Assembly: GCF_013426975.1 (NCBI RefSeq)
Contig: NZ_JACCPY010000023.1
Location: forward strand, 1 to 64,000
Source of the DNA: Sphaerotilus sulfidivorans
GTDB taxonomy: Bacteria > Pseudomonadota > Gammaproteobacteria > Burkholderiales > Burkholderiaceae_C
Direction: 5' to 3'
Length of the DNA: 64,000 bases
This document shows positions 46,347 to 55,785 of this stretch, one piece after another. The notes below the pieces were generated by a model that was given only the letters and a program-made list of their open reading frames with translations, was not told the DNA's origin and ran no database searches. A program made the position numbers and the translations under genes. Position 1 is the stretch's first letter. The number at the start of each line of letters is the position of its first letter.

Positions 46347-47891
46347 ATGAGCAACCAGTTCGGTGCCAAGGCAGTGCTGCGCTCAGTGCTGCTGACGACC
46401 GGCTCGACCTATGTGACCTACGCGGCCGGTCTGGTGACCAGCATGCTGATCGCGCGCGGCCTCGGGCCGGCCGACTACGGCCGCTACGCCTATCTGGTGT
46501 GGCTCTCGGGCCTGCTGGTGCTGGTGATGAACCATGGCCTGACCACCTCGGCGATCCGATTCGTCTCCGAGTCGCTCGGGCGCAAGAGCCTGGGTGACGC
46601 CCAGGACGTGCACCGCCGGCTGCAGCGCTGGCAGGGCTGGTCGCTGCTGGCGGTGGGCGCCATCTTCCTGGCCGCGCTGCCGGCACTGCGTCCGGCCGGC
46701 TGGGAAGGCCATCTGGCGCTGTTCGCCGCGGTCGCCCTGCTGGCCTCCTTCGCCAAGGCCTGGTACCTGTTCAGCATCTCGGTGGCCAAGGGCTACGGCC
46801 GCTTCGGCATCGAGGCCAGCTCGATCAGCCTGCTGAGCCTGATCAACCTGGCCGGCGCCGGCATCATGGCGCTGCTGGGCGCACCGCTGGACGGCTACAT
46901 GCTGCTGTTCCTGGCGATCTCGATCGCGCATCCGCTGATGGCCGCCCACCAGCTGCGCCGCGCCGAGATCCGCAAGGGCTCGCGCGAGATCGACGACGAG
47001 CTGCTGGCCCGCGTCAAGCCGCATCTCGCCTGGACCATGGTCTCGACGCTGGTGGCCGCCTTCAGCAACAAGGCGATCGAGACCTATCTGCTCAACCGAC
47101 TGGTCGGCGCCGAGGCGGTCGGCTTCTTCACCATCGCCGCCACGCTGGCACGCGGCGGGGTGGATCTGCTGTCCTCCGGCCTGATGACGGTGCTGATGCC
47201 GGTGCTGGCCAACGCCTATGGCGCCGGCGGCCAGCAGCGCATCCACCGGCTCGGCGGCGATGCGGTGCGCTACTTCCACTTTCTCGGCCTGCTGCTGACC
47301 GGCGTGGGCTACTTCTGGGCCCGGCCGGTCGTCGAGCTCACCTATGGCAGCAGCTATGCGCCCGCCATCTTCGCGCTGCAGATGATGGTGCTGGTGCGCG
47401 GCGTCACGCTGTCCTACGCCGCGTTCGGCGCGCTGCTGACGATCACCGACAACCAGCGCCTGCGCGCAGCCGAGGCCGTCTTCGCGGTGGTCACCAGCGC
47501 GGGCATGGCGCTGTGGCTGGTGCCGACGCACGGGCTGGAAGGGGCCATCTACGCGCACATGGCCTCGACGCTGGCGGTCTTCCTGTTTACCTTCGGCTGC
47601 GTCTGGTGGGTGCTGCGCATGCCGCTGCCGCTGGGCGAGCTGATGCGCATGAGCGCCGCAGCCCTGAGCGCGGCCGCGCTGTGCTTCGGCGCGCTGTCGC
47701 TGAGCGAGGCACCGACGCTGCTGCACCAGCTGCTGGCCGGACTGCTCTATGTGGTGCTCTATCTGCTGTCGACGCTGATCTTCAGGGTCTGGAACCAGAA
47801 TGACATCGTGCTGCTCGACCAGATCGGCCAGCGCGTGCCCGCCCTGCGCCGCCTGGCGCTGCTGCTGGTGCCCTGGGCTCGGCCGACCTGA
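46347..47891 (+). CDS. Polysaccharide flippase (Wzx/PST family)
   Basis: 514 residues with 12-14 predicted TM helices. The N-terminus shows the PST pattern STYVTYAAGLVTSMLIARGLGPADYGRYAYLVW. It would flip lipid-linked oligosaccharide repeats across the inner membrane. AAGGA lies seven bases before ATG 46347. It fits with the deacetylase before it and the GT2 after it. No Wzy polymerase, Wza/Wzc export genes or initiating sugar transferase are in the window, so this is only part of a pathway or a satellite locus. Confidence 0.88.
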   Translation: MSNQFGAKAVLRSVLLTTGSTYVTYAAGLVTSMLIARGLGPADYGRYAYLVWLSGLLVLVMNHGLTTSAIRFVSESLGRKSLGDAQDVHRRLQRWQGWSLLAVGAIFLAALPALRPAGWEGHLALFAAVALLASFAKAWYLFSISVAKGYGRFGIEASSISLLSLINLAGAGIMALLGAPLDGYMLLFLAISIAHPLMAAHQLRRAEIRKGSREIDDELLARVKPHLAWTMVSTLVAAFSNKAIETYLLNRLVGAEAVGFFTIAATLARGGVDLLSSGLMTVLMPVLANAYGAGGQQRIHRLGGDAVRYFHFLGLLLTGVGYFWARPVVELTYGSSYAPAIFALQMMVLVRGVTLSYAAFGALLTITDNQRLRAAEAVFAVVTSAGMALWLVPTHGLEGAIYAHMASTLAVFLFTFGCVWWVLRMPLPLGELMRMSAAALSAAALCFGALSLSEAPTLLHQLLAGLLYVVLYLLSTLIFRVWNQNDIVLLDQIGQRVPALRRLALLLVPWARPT

Positions 47892-47972
47892 GGCCCGGAC
47901 CGCAGCAGCAACGGCAGCCACGTCACGGTCACGGAACACATTCGTTACCGTTGCTTTCAGCAAACCCGAAAT

Positions 47973-47989
47973 GGGAAACCTTCCCTTTT
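47973..47989 (+). terminator. Weak terminator-like hairpin after flippase gene
   Basis: GGGAA-ACC-TTCCC followed by TTTT lies 82 bases after the flippase stop and 50 bases before the GT2 gene. The stem is only five base pairs, so termination would be partial at best. Confidence 0.3.
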
Positions 47990-48038
47990 CACGGCTGCTC
48001 TGAAATCATGTGAACCATTGACCCGACCGGACACAACA

Positions 48039-49127
48039 ATGCCTGGACCGCAGGCCGGACCTGATCTGAATTCGAAGCTGAACTCAGACCTGAATCCGGC
48101 GGAACTCATCAGCGTCGTCATTCCCGCCTACAACGCACGCCACACCCTGCCGGCCACGCTCGAGAGCCTGTTCGCGCAGACCTGGCCGCACCTGGAGATC
48201 ATCGTCGTCGATGACGGTTCGACCGACGGCACCGCGCAGATGCTGGCGCAGTACGGCGCGAGGGTGCGGCTGCTGTCGCAGCCCAATGGCGGGCTGGCGC
48301 GGGCGCGGGCCACCGGGGTGGCGGCCGCACGCGGGCAGTGGATCGCGCTGCTCGATGCCGACGACCTGTGCCGGCCGGAGCGCCTGGCGCTGCAGGCGCG
48401 GGTGCTGGAGGCGCTGCCCGAGGTGGTGATGTGCGCCGGCGACTTCGATGCCTTCGACGACCGCGACGGCAGGGTGAGCGCCGGCCATGCGGCACGCTAC
48501 TACGCACGCATCGGCCGGGCCCGCCAGGGCATCCGCTCGCTGCTGCGCCGCCGCGACCCGCTCGAGACCGCCTGGGGCGAGCAGTTCCATGTCTGCCACG
48601 GCCCGGCCTACGAGGAACTGGCACATGGCAACTTCATGCACCCGCCGACGCTGATGTTCCGCCGCGAGCTGCTGCGCGCCGACCAGGCCGGCAGCTTCGA
48701 GGACGAGGCGCGCTCGATGTGCGACTGGGACTGGATCGTGCGCGCGGCGCGCTGCGGCGAGGTCGCCTTCATCGAGCGCGCGCTGATCGACTACCGCCTG
48801 TCGGCCAGCCAGATGTCCTCGCCGCGGCACCGGGTGCGCGCCACCGTCGACACGCTGCGGGTGGCCGAGCGCATCTGCCAGCGCGATCCCGAGCTCTACC
48901 TGCGCCAGCTGCCGCTGTTCCTGCGCGAACTCGGCGGTTTCTGCCTGGACGCCGCCGATGCGCTGATCGAGACCGACCGGCTCGAGGCTGCACGCATGCT
49001 GCTGCGCAGCAGCACCCGCTTCGGCTGCCTGGACATGCGCACGCTGCGGCTGCTGGCCAAGCTGCTGACGCCGCGCCGGATGCTGCTGGCGGCACGCCAG
49101 CGGCGCGGCATCGCACCCGCCGGCTGA
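48039..49127 (+). CDS. Family 2 glycosyltransferase
   Basis: 362 residues. The GT-A fold begins ISVVIPAYNARHTLPATLES, then IIVVDDGSTDGT, and the DxD-type LLDADDLCRPERL. The acceptor region includes FMHPPTLMFRRELL and CDWDWIVRAA. A soluble N-terminus and no TM segment suggest it acts at the cytoplasmic face of the membrane. ATG 48039 is preceded by an in-frame TTG at 48018; neither has a strong ribosome site. Part of the polysaccharide group with the flippase and deacetylase. Confidence 0.88.
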   Translation: MPGPQAGPDLNSKLNSDLNPAELISVVIPAYNARHTLPATLESLFAQTWPHLEIIVVDDGSTDGTAQMLAQYGARVRLLSQPNGGLARARATGVAAARGQWIALLDADDLCRPERLALQARVLEALPEVVMCAGDFDAFDDRDGRVSAGHAARYYARIGRARQGIRSLLRRRDPLETAWGEQFHVCHGPAYEELAHGNFMHPPTLMFRRELLRADQAGSFEDEARSMCDWDWIVRAARCGEVAFIERALIDYRLSASQMSSPRHRVRATVDTLRVAERICQRDPELYLRQLPLFLRELGGFCLDAADALIETDRLEAARMLLRSSTRFGCLDMRTLRLLAKLLTPRRMLLAARQRRGIAPAG

Positions 49128-49152
49128 AGGGCCGCGGCGTGCGGCGCCGACC

Positions 49153-50352
49153 TCAATCGGCCAGAGCCTCCTGCGACTCGACCGCGCCGGCACGGCGCTG
49201 ACGGCGCCGGCGCAGCGCCGCCTCCAGCTCGAAGCGCAGCGCCGAGGTGCGCAGCGTCGTCCAGGTCATCTGCTCGTCGAGCGTGGCCAGCGTGGTCTTG
49301 TAGCGCGACTCGCCGGCCATGAAGTCGTAGACCTCGTGGCCGAGCGCGGCATTGTGCTGCGCGGCCAGCACATGCGCGACCAGCCCGGGCCGCGCATGCT
49401 TCTCGATCAGGCCGTACTCCAGCCCCGACTGGTAGAAGTACACCCGGCCGCGGTGGATGAAGCTGTAGAGGAAGCCCAGGTCGTGCTCGCCCACCGCCAC
49501 CCGCAGCATCTGGACCGCGCCGCTGTCGTGGTGGTGCTCGACCAGCGTGCGGTGAAAGCGGAAGAAGAAGTCGTTGGCGAAGGCGCCGGGCTGGCCGCGG
49601 CCGGTCCAGTGCGCCTGGTGCAGAACGGCCAGGCGCTCGAGCCAGTCCAGCGCCTGCGCGGTCGAGGCCGCCGGCATCAGCGTGAGGGCCCCCAGCTGGC
49701 CGTATTCCTTCATGCTGCGGCGGATCTGCGAACGCGAGTTCGCGCTGATCAGCTTCAGGAAGTCGCCACCGGCGGCGCGCACCGCCTTCAGGTCGACCGC
49801 GTAGGAGCGGCGCACCCAGTCCTCGCGCTCGAGCCGGCGCGAGGCCAGTCGCGCCTCGCAGCCGGCCGGCCAGCCCGGCCCGGCCAGGCCGGGCAGCACG
49901 ATCTCGGTCACACCGCGCAGGCGCCCGGCCCAGTGCGCCAGCATCGCCGCGCGGACCGCGTCGGCACCCTCGGTGTCATCGGCCGCGATCAGGAAGTCGT
50001 TGTGCTCGATCGTCAGGATGTCGAACTCGGGCCGGCCGGTCGCATGCAGCCAGGCGGTGCGGCAGAACGGCAGGCCGAAGCGCTGCCGGCCGGGCCCGTC
50101 GACGACCAGCGCCAGGCCGACATCGCACTCGCCGCGGCGCGCCTGCAGCAGCCGCGGGCGCACCGCGTCAGGCAGCAGCGCCAGCCAGGTGCCGATCCAG
50201 GCCCAGCGGGTGAAGAAGCTGCCCTCGGCACGGGCCTCGAGCGCACGCCAGCGGGTGGCCAGCGCGACACGGTCGGCCGGATCATCCAGCGCGACCAGGG
50301 AAAGCTGCAGGGAAGACGATGCGGCGGAAGCGGAAGGACTGCGAAGGCTCAT
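49153..50352 (-). CDS. GNAT/FemAB-like acetyltransferase (CelD/BcsL type)
   Basis: 399 residues of the Acetyltransf_6 group, found in cellulose and exopolysaccharide loci. The N-terminal half has SFFTRWAWIGTWLALLP; the C-terminal GNAT half has ISANSRSQIRRSMKEYG, LHQAHWTGRGQPGAF, and the hallmark VYFYQSGLEYGLIEKHARPGLV with VYDFMAGESRYKTTLA. It probably acylates a sugar or transfers an aminoacyl group during polysaccharide building. ATG 50352. It faces the GT2 gene with a 25-base gap and may belong functionally to that cluster. Confidence 0.85.
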   Translation of the reverse strand: MSLRSPSASAASSSLQLSLVALDDPADRVALATRWRALEARAEGSFFTRWAWIGTWLALLPDAVRPRLLQARRGECDVGLALVVDGPGRQRFGLPFCRTAWLHATGRPEFDILTIEHNDFLIAADDTEGADAVRAAMLAHWAGRLRGVTEIVLPGLAGPGWPAGCEARLASRRLEREDWVRRSYAVDLKAVRAAGGDFLKLISANSRSQIRRSMKEYGQLGALTLMPAASTAQALDWLERLAVLHQAHWTGRGQPGAFANDFFFRFHRTLVEHHHDSGAVQMLRVAVGEHDLGFLYSFIHRGRVYFYQSGLEYGLIEKHARPGLVAHVLAAQHNAALGHEVYDFMAGESRYKTTLATLDEQMTWTTLRTSALRFELEAALRRRRQRRAGAVESQEALAD

Positions 50353-50405
50353 GGGCCGATTGTCGCAGTCCGCGATGTCAGTCCGCCCTGCGCGGTGCAC
50401 GCGGC

Positions 50406-51335
50406 TCAGCGTCGCATCAGCGTGCTCTTGCCGAACAGGCTCTCGACCAGGTCGACCGCCAGCACCGCGGTGCGGTTGCGCACATCGCAGGCCGGATTGA
50501 GCTCGACGATGTCGAGCGAGCCCAGCCGGCCGGTGTCGGCGATCATCTCCATGCACAGCTGCGCCTCGCGGTAGGTCGGGCCGCCCGGCACGGTGGTGCC
50601 CACGCCCGGCGCGATGTCCGGGTCGAGGAAGTCGACATCGAAGCTGACATGCAGATGCGTGCGCTCGTCGAGCGTGGCCAGCGCCAGCTCCATCGCATGG
50701 CGCATGCCCATCTCGTCGATGTAGCGCATGTCGAAGACCTCGAGCTCGTTCTGGTGCACGAAGCGCTTCTCGCCGGCATCGACGCTGCGGATGCCGATCT
50801 GGCGGATCCACTTCGGCGAGATCGCCGGCACCTGGCCGCCGATGCCGGTCAGCTCCGGCGGGCCGAAGCCGCACAGGCAGGCCACCGGCATGCCATGGAT
50901 GTTGCCGGTCGGGGTGATCGCCGAGGTGTTGAAGTCGGCATGCGCATCGAGCCACAGCACCCGCAGCTTGCGGCCGGTCTCGCGGCAGTGGCGCGCCACC
51001 GCGCTGATCGAGCCGATGCCCAGGCAGTGGTCGCCGCCCAGCATGATCGGCAGCCGCCCGGCGGTCAGCTCGGCATGCACCGCCTCGTGCGCCTTGCGGT
51101 TCCACTCGGCGACCTCGGCCAGATGGCGGTAGCCGTCGACCGGCGGCAGCCACGGATTGGCCGGGCCGGACAGGTTGCCGCGGTCATGCACCACCAGGCC
51201 GTGCGCCTGCAGCCGCTCGCGCAGACCCGCCACCCGCAGCGCCTCCGGCCCCATCGACGCGCCCCGGTCGGAGGCACCGACATCGGTCGGCACGCCGATC
51301 AGCGCGACCTCGCGCCCGCTCATGTCGATGCTCAC
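50406..51335 (-). CDS. rocF: Arginase
   Basis: 309-residue ureohydrolase that splits arginine into ornithine and urea. The manganese-binding motifs are all present: MLGGDHCLGIG, WLDAHADFNT and SFDVDFLDPDIAPGVGT. The loop SAITPTGNIHGMP fits arginase rather than agmatinase. GTG 51335 is chosen because GGAGG lies five bases upstream and its GTGA overlaps the LOG gene stop; the ATG four codons later is too far from that site. It is second in a small operon with the LOG gene. Confidence 0.92.
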   Translation of the reverse strand: MSIDMSGREVALIGVPTDVGASDRGASMGPEALRVAGLRERLQAHGLVVHDRGNLSGPANPWLPPVDGYRHLAEVAEWNRKAHEAVHAELTAGRLPIMLGGDHCLGIGSISAVARHCRETGRKLRVLWLDAHADFNTSAITPTGNIHGMPVACLCGFGPPELTGIGGQVPAISPKWIRQIGIRSVDAGEKRFVHQNELEVFDMRYIDEMGMRHAMELALATLDERTHLHVSFDVDFLDPDIAPGVGTTVPGGPTYREAQLCMEMIADTGRLGSLDIVELNPACDVRNRTAVLAVDLVESLFGKSTLMRR

Positions 51336-52237
51336 ATGTCCTCCGCGAAGGCGCCGGTGGTGGTGTCGGGCAGATCGAAGCCGTAGTGGGCCGACAGCTG
51401 CTCCCAGGCCTCCTCGGCGGTCTCGACGAAGCGGAACAGGTTCACGTCGCCCGGGCTGATCATGCCGGTCTCGATCAGCCAGTCGAAGTCGATCAGGCGG
51501 GTCCAGAACTCGCGCCCGAACAGCAGGATCGGGCGGCGGCGGCTCTTGCCGGTCTGGATCAGCGTCATCGTCTCGAACAGCTCGTCGAGCGTGCCGAAGC
51601 CGCCGGGAAAGCACACCAGCGCGATGCTGCGCATCACGAAGTGCATCTTGCGCAGCGCGAAGTAGTGGAACTGGAAGCACAGCTCCGGCGTGATGTACGG
51701 ATTGGGCGCCTGCTCGTGCGGCAGCACGATGTTCAGGCCGATGCTCTTGCCGCCGACCTCATGCGCGCCGCGGTTGCCCGCCTCCATGATGCCGGGGCCG
51801 CCGCCGGTGACGACGTAGATCGGCGTCTCCAGCGTGCGCGAGCGCTGGGTGACGATCGCACCGAAGCGACGCGCCTCGTCGTAGTAGCGGCTCATGTCGA
51901 CCTGGCGGCGCGCACGCGCGACCGCGGCCTCGTCGCCGCCCTCCTCGGCCTCGGCCAGGCGCTCGGCGGCGGTCTCGGGCGGAAGGATGCGCGCGCTGCC
52001 GAAGATCACGATCGTCGACTCGATGCCGAGCTCGGTCTGGACCAGCTCGGGCTTGAGCAGCTCGAGCTGCATGCGCACCGGCCGGAGCTCCTCGCGCAGC
52101 AGGAAGGCGCTGTCGGCGAAGGCCAGCCGGTAGGCGCTCTCCGGGCCGCCGTACAGCGAGGGCGGCTGTGCGGCCTGGAGTTCCTCCTGGGCCGACGGGA
52201 AGTTGCGTGCTGTCAGTTCGGGATGGGCTTTTTCCAT
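51332..52237 (-). CDS. LOG family protein (TIGR00730-type Rossmann fold)
   Basis: 301 residues, the long form of the LOG family. The lysine-decarboxylase-like/LOG core contains IVIFGSARILPP, YVVTGGGPGIMEAGNRGAHE and the nucleotide-site motif CFPGGFGTLDELFE. Family members hydrolyse purine nucleoside 5'-monophosphates (cytokinin-type phosphoribohydrolases in plants and some bacteria); the natural substrate here is unknown. Start ATG 52237 (MEKAHPELTARN); ATG 52249 is four codons upstream. Its stop overlaps the arginase start. Confidence 0.88.
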   Translation of the reverse strand: MEKAHPELTARNFPSAQEELQAAQPPSLYGGPESAYRLAFADSAFLLREELRPVRMQLELLKPELVQTELGIESTIVIFGSARILPPETAAERLAEAEEGGDEAAVARARRQVDMSRYYDEARRFGAIVTQRSRTLETPIYVVTGGGPGIMEAGNRGAHEVGGKSIGLNIVLPHEQAPNPYITPELCFQFHYFALRKMHFVMRSIALVCFPGGFGTLDELFETMTLIQTGKSRRRPILLFGREFWTRLIDFDWLIETGMISPGDVNLFRFVETAEEAWEQLSAHYGFDLPDTTTGAFAEDM

Positions 52238-52270
52238 GTCCGACAGCATAGCGGCCGGATCAGGTCCGTG

Positions 52271-53023
52271 TCAGGCCCTTGCCGAACAGACCGGACAGGC
52301 GGCATCGCGCCCGACCTGGATCTCGGTCCATTCCATGCGGCGACCGTCGAGCATCTGCAGCCGGCCGGCCAGCGGCTGACCGAAGCCGGCCAGCAGCTTG
52401 AGCGCCTCGGCCGCCTGCATCGTGCCGATGATGCCCACCAGCGGCGCGAACACGCCCATCGTCGCGCAGCGCACCTCCGGCACCTCGGCGGTCGGCGGGA
52501 ACAGGCAGGCGTAGCATGGCAGTTCCCCGGTGCGCGCATCCCAGACCGCGATCTGGCCGTCCAGCCCGATCGCCGCGCCCGACACCAGCGGACGACGCTG
52601 CGCCACGCAGGCGGCGTTGACCGCCTGGCGGGTGGGGAAGTTGTCGCTGCAGTCGAGCACCACGTCGGCCGCCGCCACCAGCTCGGCCAGCAGCGTGGCG
52701 TCGGCACGCTGCGCGACGGTGCGCACCACCACGCCCGGGTTGATCTGCGCGATCGCGGCCGCCGCCGACTCGACCTTCGGCAGGCCGACGCGCGCTTCGG
52801 TGTGCGCGATCTGGCGCTGCAGATTGGTGCGATCGACCGTGTCGTGGTCGACCACCGTGATCGTGCCCACGCCGGCGCTGGCCAGATAAAGCAGTGCCGG
52901 CGAGCCCAGGCCGCCGGCGCCGATCACCAGCGCATGGCCGTCGAGCAGGCGCTGCTGGCCCTCGACGCCGATCTCGTCGAGCAGGATATGGCGGCTGTAG
53001 CGCAGCAGCTGGTCGTCGTCCAT
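52271..53023 (-). CDS. moeB: MoeB/ThiF-family adenylyltransferase
   Basis: 250-residue E1-like enzyme that adenylates the C-terminal glycine of MoaD or ThiS. The ATP-binding GAGGLGSPALLYLAS, VDHDTVDRTNLQRQ, DCSDNFPTRQAVN and the zinc cysteines CYAC and CPVC are present. No rhodanese domain is fused, so it is the short bacterial MoeB/HesA form. ATG 53023 starts MDDDQLLRYSRHILL, the typical beginning. It follows ctpA by 13 bases on the same strand, an arrangement common in betaproteobacteria. Confidence 0.9.
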   Translation of the reverse strand: MDDDQLLRYSRHILLDEIGVEGQQRLLDGHALVIGAGGLGSPALLYLASAGVGTITVVDHDTVDRTNLQRQIAHTEARVGLPKVESAAAAIAQINPGVVVRTVAQRADATLLAELVAAADVVLDCSDNFPTRQAVNAACVAQRRPLVSGAAIGLDGQIAVWDARTGELPCYACLFPPTAEVPEVRCATMGVFAPLVGIIGTMQAAEALKLLAGFGQPLAGRLQMLDGRRMEWTEIQVGRDAACPVCSARA

Positions 53024-53036
53024 CGCGCGCTCCGTC

Positions 53037-54482
53037 TCAGTTCGCCTTCGGCTCGACCGGCTTGCGCTCGGTCTGGGTCTTCGACGCCACCACCGGGCGC
53101 CCCTTCAGGCGGTTGAGCGCCTGCTGCAGCTGGAAATCCTCGGGCGTGCCGTATTCCGGCAGCTTCGGGGCCTTGTCCTTGCTGTCGCGCGCTTCCTCGA
53201 GCTTCTTCAGCGCCTCCTCGCGGGCCTTCTCGCGGGCGGCATCCTTCTTCTCGGCCGCACCGCTGCCGTCGCCCAGATGTTTGTCGAGATCGGCCTCGCG
53301 CATGCGCAGCGCCGCGAACGGACTGCCCTCGGCGGTCTCGTCGACCAGCACGTCGGGCACGATGCCCTTGGCCTGGATCGACTGGCCCGACGGGGTGTAG
53401 TAGCGCGCGGTGGTGATCTTCAGCGAGGTGTTGGGCATCGGCAGGCGTGCGATCTCGCTCTGCACCGAGCCCTTGCCGAAGGTCTGCGATCCCATGATGA
53501 CCGCCCGCTTGTGGTCACGCAGCGCGCCGGCGACGATCTCGCTGGCCGAGGCCGAGCCCTCGTTGACCAGCACCACCACCGGCACCGTCTTCAGCGCGGC
53601 GGGCAGTCCGGCGAGCAGGTCGCTGCCATCGCGCGAGTAGAACATCGGCGAGGCCTTCAGCACGCTGCGCGCCTCCGGGATCTGGCCGTTGGTCGACACC
53701 ACCACCACGTCGCGGGGCAGGAAGACCGCCGAGACGCCGACCGCGGTGTCGAGCAGGCCGCCGGGATCGTTGCGCAGGTCGAGCACCAGGCCCTTGAGCT
53801 GCGGATCCTTCTGGTAGATCTCGCGCAGCTGCTCGGTGAAGTCGCGCAGCGTCGGCTCCTGGAACTGGTTGATGCGGATCCAGGCGTAGCCGGGCTCGAC
53901 CACCTTCGAGCGCACGCTCTTGGTCTTGATCTCCTCGCGGATGATGGTGACCGGGAAGGTGCGGTTGTCGGCCTTGCGGAACACCGTCAGCACGACCTTG
54001 GTGCCGCTGGGGCCGCGCATGCGCTTGATGGCCTGGTCCATGTTCAGGCCCTTGACCATCGTGTCGTCGATGCGGGTGATCAGGTCGCCGGTCTGCAGGC
54101 CGGCGCGGAAGGCCGGCGAGCCCTCGATCGGCGAGACCACCTTGACCAGACCGTCATCCATTTCGATCTGGATGCCCACGCCGGTGAACTTGCCGCTGAT
54201 GCCCTCGCGGAATTCCTTGAAGGCCTGGCCCTCGAAATACGCCGAATGCGGGTCCAGCCCGGACACCATGCCGCCGATCGCGTCGCGGATCAGCTTCTTC
54301 TCGTCGACCGGCTCGACATAGGAGCGCTTGACCAGATCGAAGACCGCAGCGAGCTGCTGCATGTCCTCCAGCGGCAGCGGCGACATCGCGCTGCGCGCGG
54401 TCGCCTGCAGCTGCATCGTCGTCAGGGCGCCTGCGACCGCACCGATCGCCAGCCAGCCCGCCACCTTCAACTTGCTTCCCAT
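53037..54482 (-). CDS. ctpA: Carboxy-terminal processing protease (S41 family)
   Basis: 481 residues. Signal/anchor at about 6-28 (VAGWLAIGAVAGALTTM), a PDZ domain (about 85-165, GVGIQIEMDDGLVKVVSP), and the S41 catalytic core with nucleophile Ser in NEGSASASEIVAGAL and general-base Lys in SQTFGKGSVQS. A Lys/Glu-rich C-terminal tail (AAEKKDAAREKAREEALKK) follows. It is a periplasmic protease acting on unstructured C-termini. ATG 54482 has AAGG ten bases upstream; the open frame starts three codons earlier. A good -10 (TATACT) lies 75 bases upstream. Confidence 0.93.
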   Translation of the reverse strand: MGSKLKVAGWLAIGAVAGALTTMQLQATARSAMSPLPLEDMQQLAAVFDLVKRSYVEPVDEKKLIRDAIGGMVSGLDPHSAYFEGQAFKEFREGISGKFTGVGIQIEMDDGLVKVVSPIEGSPAFRAGLQTGDLITRIDDTMVKGLNMDQAIKRMRGPSGTKVVLTVFRKADNRTFPVTIIREEIKTKSVRSKVVEPGYAWIRINQFQEPTLRDFTEQLREIYQKDPQLKGLVLDLRNDPGGLLDTAVGVSAVFLPRDVVVVSTNGQIPEARSVLKASPMFYSRDGSDLLAGLPAALKTVPVVVLVNEGSASASEIVAGALRDHKRAVIMGSQTFGKGSVQSEIARLPMPNTSLKITTARYYTPSGQSIQAKGIVPDVLVDETAEGSPFAALRMREADLDKHLGDGSGAAEKKDAAREKAREEALKKLEEARDSKDKAPKLPEYGTPEDFQLQQALNRLKGRPVVASKTQTERKPVEPKAN

Positions 54483-54556
54483 CTCGCACACCTTTCGCGT
54501 CGCGCAGCGGGCTCGCGGAAAAACCCGTCCCGGTGCGCATCCAATATCGTGCGGCC

Positions 54557-54562
54557 AGTATA
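54557..54562 (-). promoter_or_regulatory. Candidate -10 element for ctpA-moeB
   Basis: TATACT on the minus strand (54562-54557) differs from consensus at one position and lies in the only AT-rich stretch of the 114-base gap between the iron-type ATPase and ctpA. The -35 region is not convincing. Expected start is about 70 bases before the ctpA ATG. Confidence 0.35.
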
Positions 54563-54596
54563 GGTCGGGCCCGGCGCCCTCTGCATGCCGACGAGA

Positions 54597-55682
54597 TCAG
54601 GCCGCGACCACGCCTTTCAAGTCGCGCGGGAAAGTCACGACATGATCCAGCTCGGCACGAATGCCGATCCACTCGCCGACCGCATGATCGTGGTGCGAGG
54701 GCACATGCGCCATCACCAGCTCGCCGCTGGCCAGCTCGAGCGTGTAGAGGAACTCCGAGCCCCGGAAGGCCTTGGCGCGGATGCGCGCCTTCACCGCGCT
54801 GTCGTCGTCGTGCACGATGTCGTCGGCACGCAGCAGCACGTCGCACTCGCCGCCGATGCCCGGCAGCGGGCACTCGAAGCGGTCCGACCACTCGCCCAGC
54901 GCGCTGCGCACCCGCGCGCCCTCGGGCCCGGAGACCACCCGCGCCGGCGCGAAGACTCCGTGGCCGACGAAGGTGGCGACAAAGCGGGTGGCGGGGCGGT
55001 GATAGAGCGCATAGGGCTCGTCCCACTGCTGCAGCTCGCCGTCGTTCATCACCCCGACCAGATCGGCCACCGCAAAGGCCTCCATCTGGTCATGGGTGAC
55101 GAACAGCGCGGTGGTCTCGGCCTGCTTCAGGATCGCGCGCACCTCCTGCGCCAGACGCTCGCGCAGGTCGACGTCGAGGCTGGAGAAGGGCTCGTCCATC
55201 AGCAGCAGGCGCGGCTTCGGGGCCAGCGCGCGCGCCAGCGCGATGCGCTGCTGCTGGCCGCCGGAGAGCTGGTGCGGATGGCGCGAGGCCGCGCCGGCCA
55301 GCCCGACCAGATCGAGCATCTGCGCCACCCGCGCCTGCTGCTCGGCACGCGGCAGGCCCTTGAGGCCGAACAGCACGTTCTCGGCCACCGTCATGTGCGG
55401 AAAGAGCGCGTAGTCCTGGAAGACCATGCCGATGCGGCGCTGCTCGGGCGGCAGGTGCCGGCCGGCGGCGGCATCGCTGACCGCATCGCCCTCGAGCACC
55501 ACCCGGCCACGCGCCGGCCGCTCCAGGCCGGCCACCGCGCGCAGCAGCGAAGTCTTGCCGCAGCCCGAAGGCCCGAGCAGCGCGCCGATCTGCCCGCGCT
55601 CGAGCGCGAGCGAGACATGCCGGACGCTGGCGCGCGCGGCGCCCGGATACTGGACACTGAGCTGATCGACGTGCAGGAACAT
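54597..55682 (-). CDS. fbpC: Iron(III)-type ABC transporter ATP-binding protein (FbpC-like)
   Basis: 361 residues. ATPase motifs: GPSGCGKTSLL, Q-loop [28 protein letters not shown], Walker B LLLMDEPFSSLD, VTHDQMEAF; C-terminal TOBE domain (HRPATRFVATFVG, then VLLRADDIVHDD). The pattern fits the Fe3+/spermidine/sulfate group, and with the fused two-lobe permease gene divergently placed it fits FbpC best. ATG 55682 starts MFLHVDQLSVQYPG; the frame is open upstream to 55745. It shares a 103-base regulatory gap with the permease gene. Confidence 0.85.
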   Translation of the reverse strand: MFLHVDQLSVQYPGAARASVRHVSLALERGQIGALLGPSGCGKTSLLRAVAGLERPARGRVVLEGDAVSDAAAGRHLPPEQRRIGMVFQDYALFPHMTVAENVLFGLKGLPRAEQQARVAQMLDLVGLAGAASRHPHQLSGGQQQRIALARALAPKPRLLLMDEPFSSLDVDLRERLAQEVRAILKQAETTALFVTHDQMEAFAVADLVGVMNDGELQQWDEPYALYHRPATRFVATFVGHGVFAPARVVSGPEGARVRSALGEWSDRFECPLPGIGGECDVLLRADDIVHDDDSAVKARIRAKAFRGSEFLYTLELASGELVMAHVPSHHDHAVGEWIGIRAELDHVVTFPRDLKGVVAA

Positions 55683-55743
55683 GGGCGCAGGGACTCGCAA
55701 GGACTCGTCTTGAGGTTCTGCCTCTATCATAGCCGGGCTCGCC

Positions 55744-55766
55744 AATGCAAATCATTCACGATAACG
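55744..55766. promoter_or_regulatory. Putative Fur box in divergent iron-transporter promoter region
   Basis: GCAAATCATTCACGATAA (55747-55764) resembles the proteobacterial Fur pattern GCAAATGATTCTCATT at most positions. It lies between the fbpC-like gene and the permease gene, 20 bases before the permease ATG. The region is AT-rich relative to its surroundings. Similarity is judged by eye only. Confidence 0.45.
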
Positions 55767-55785
55767 ACTTTCCCGAAGCTCTCCC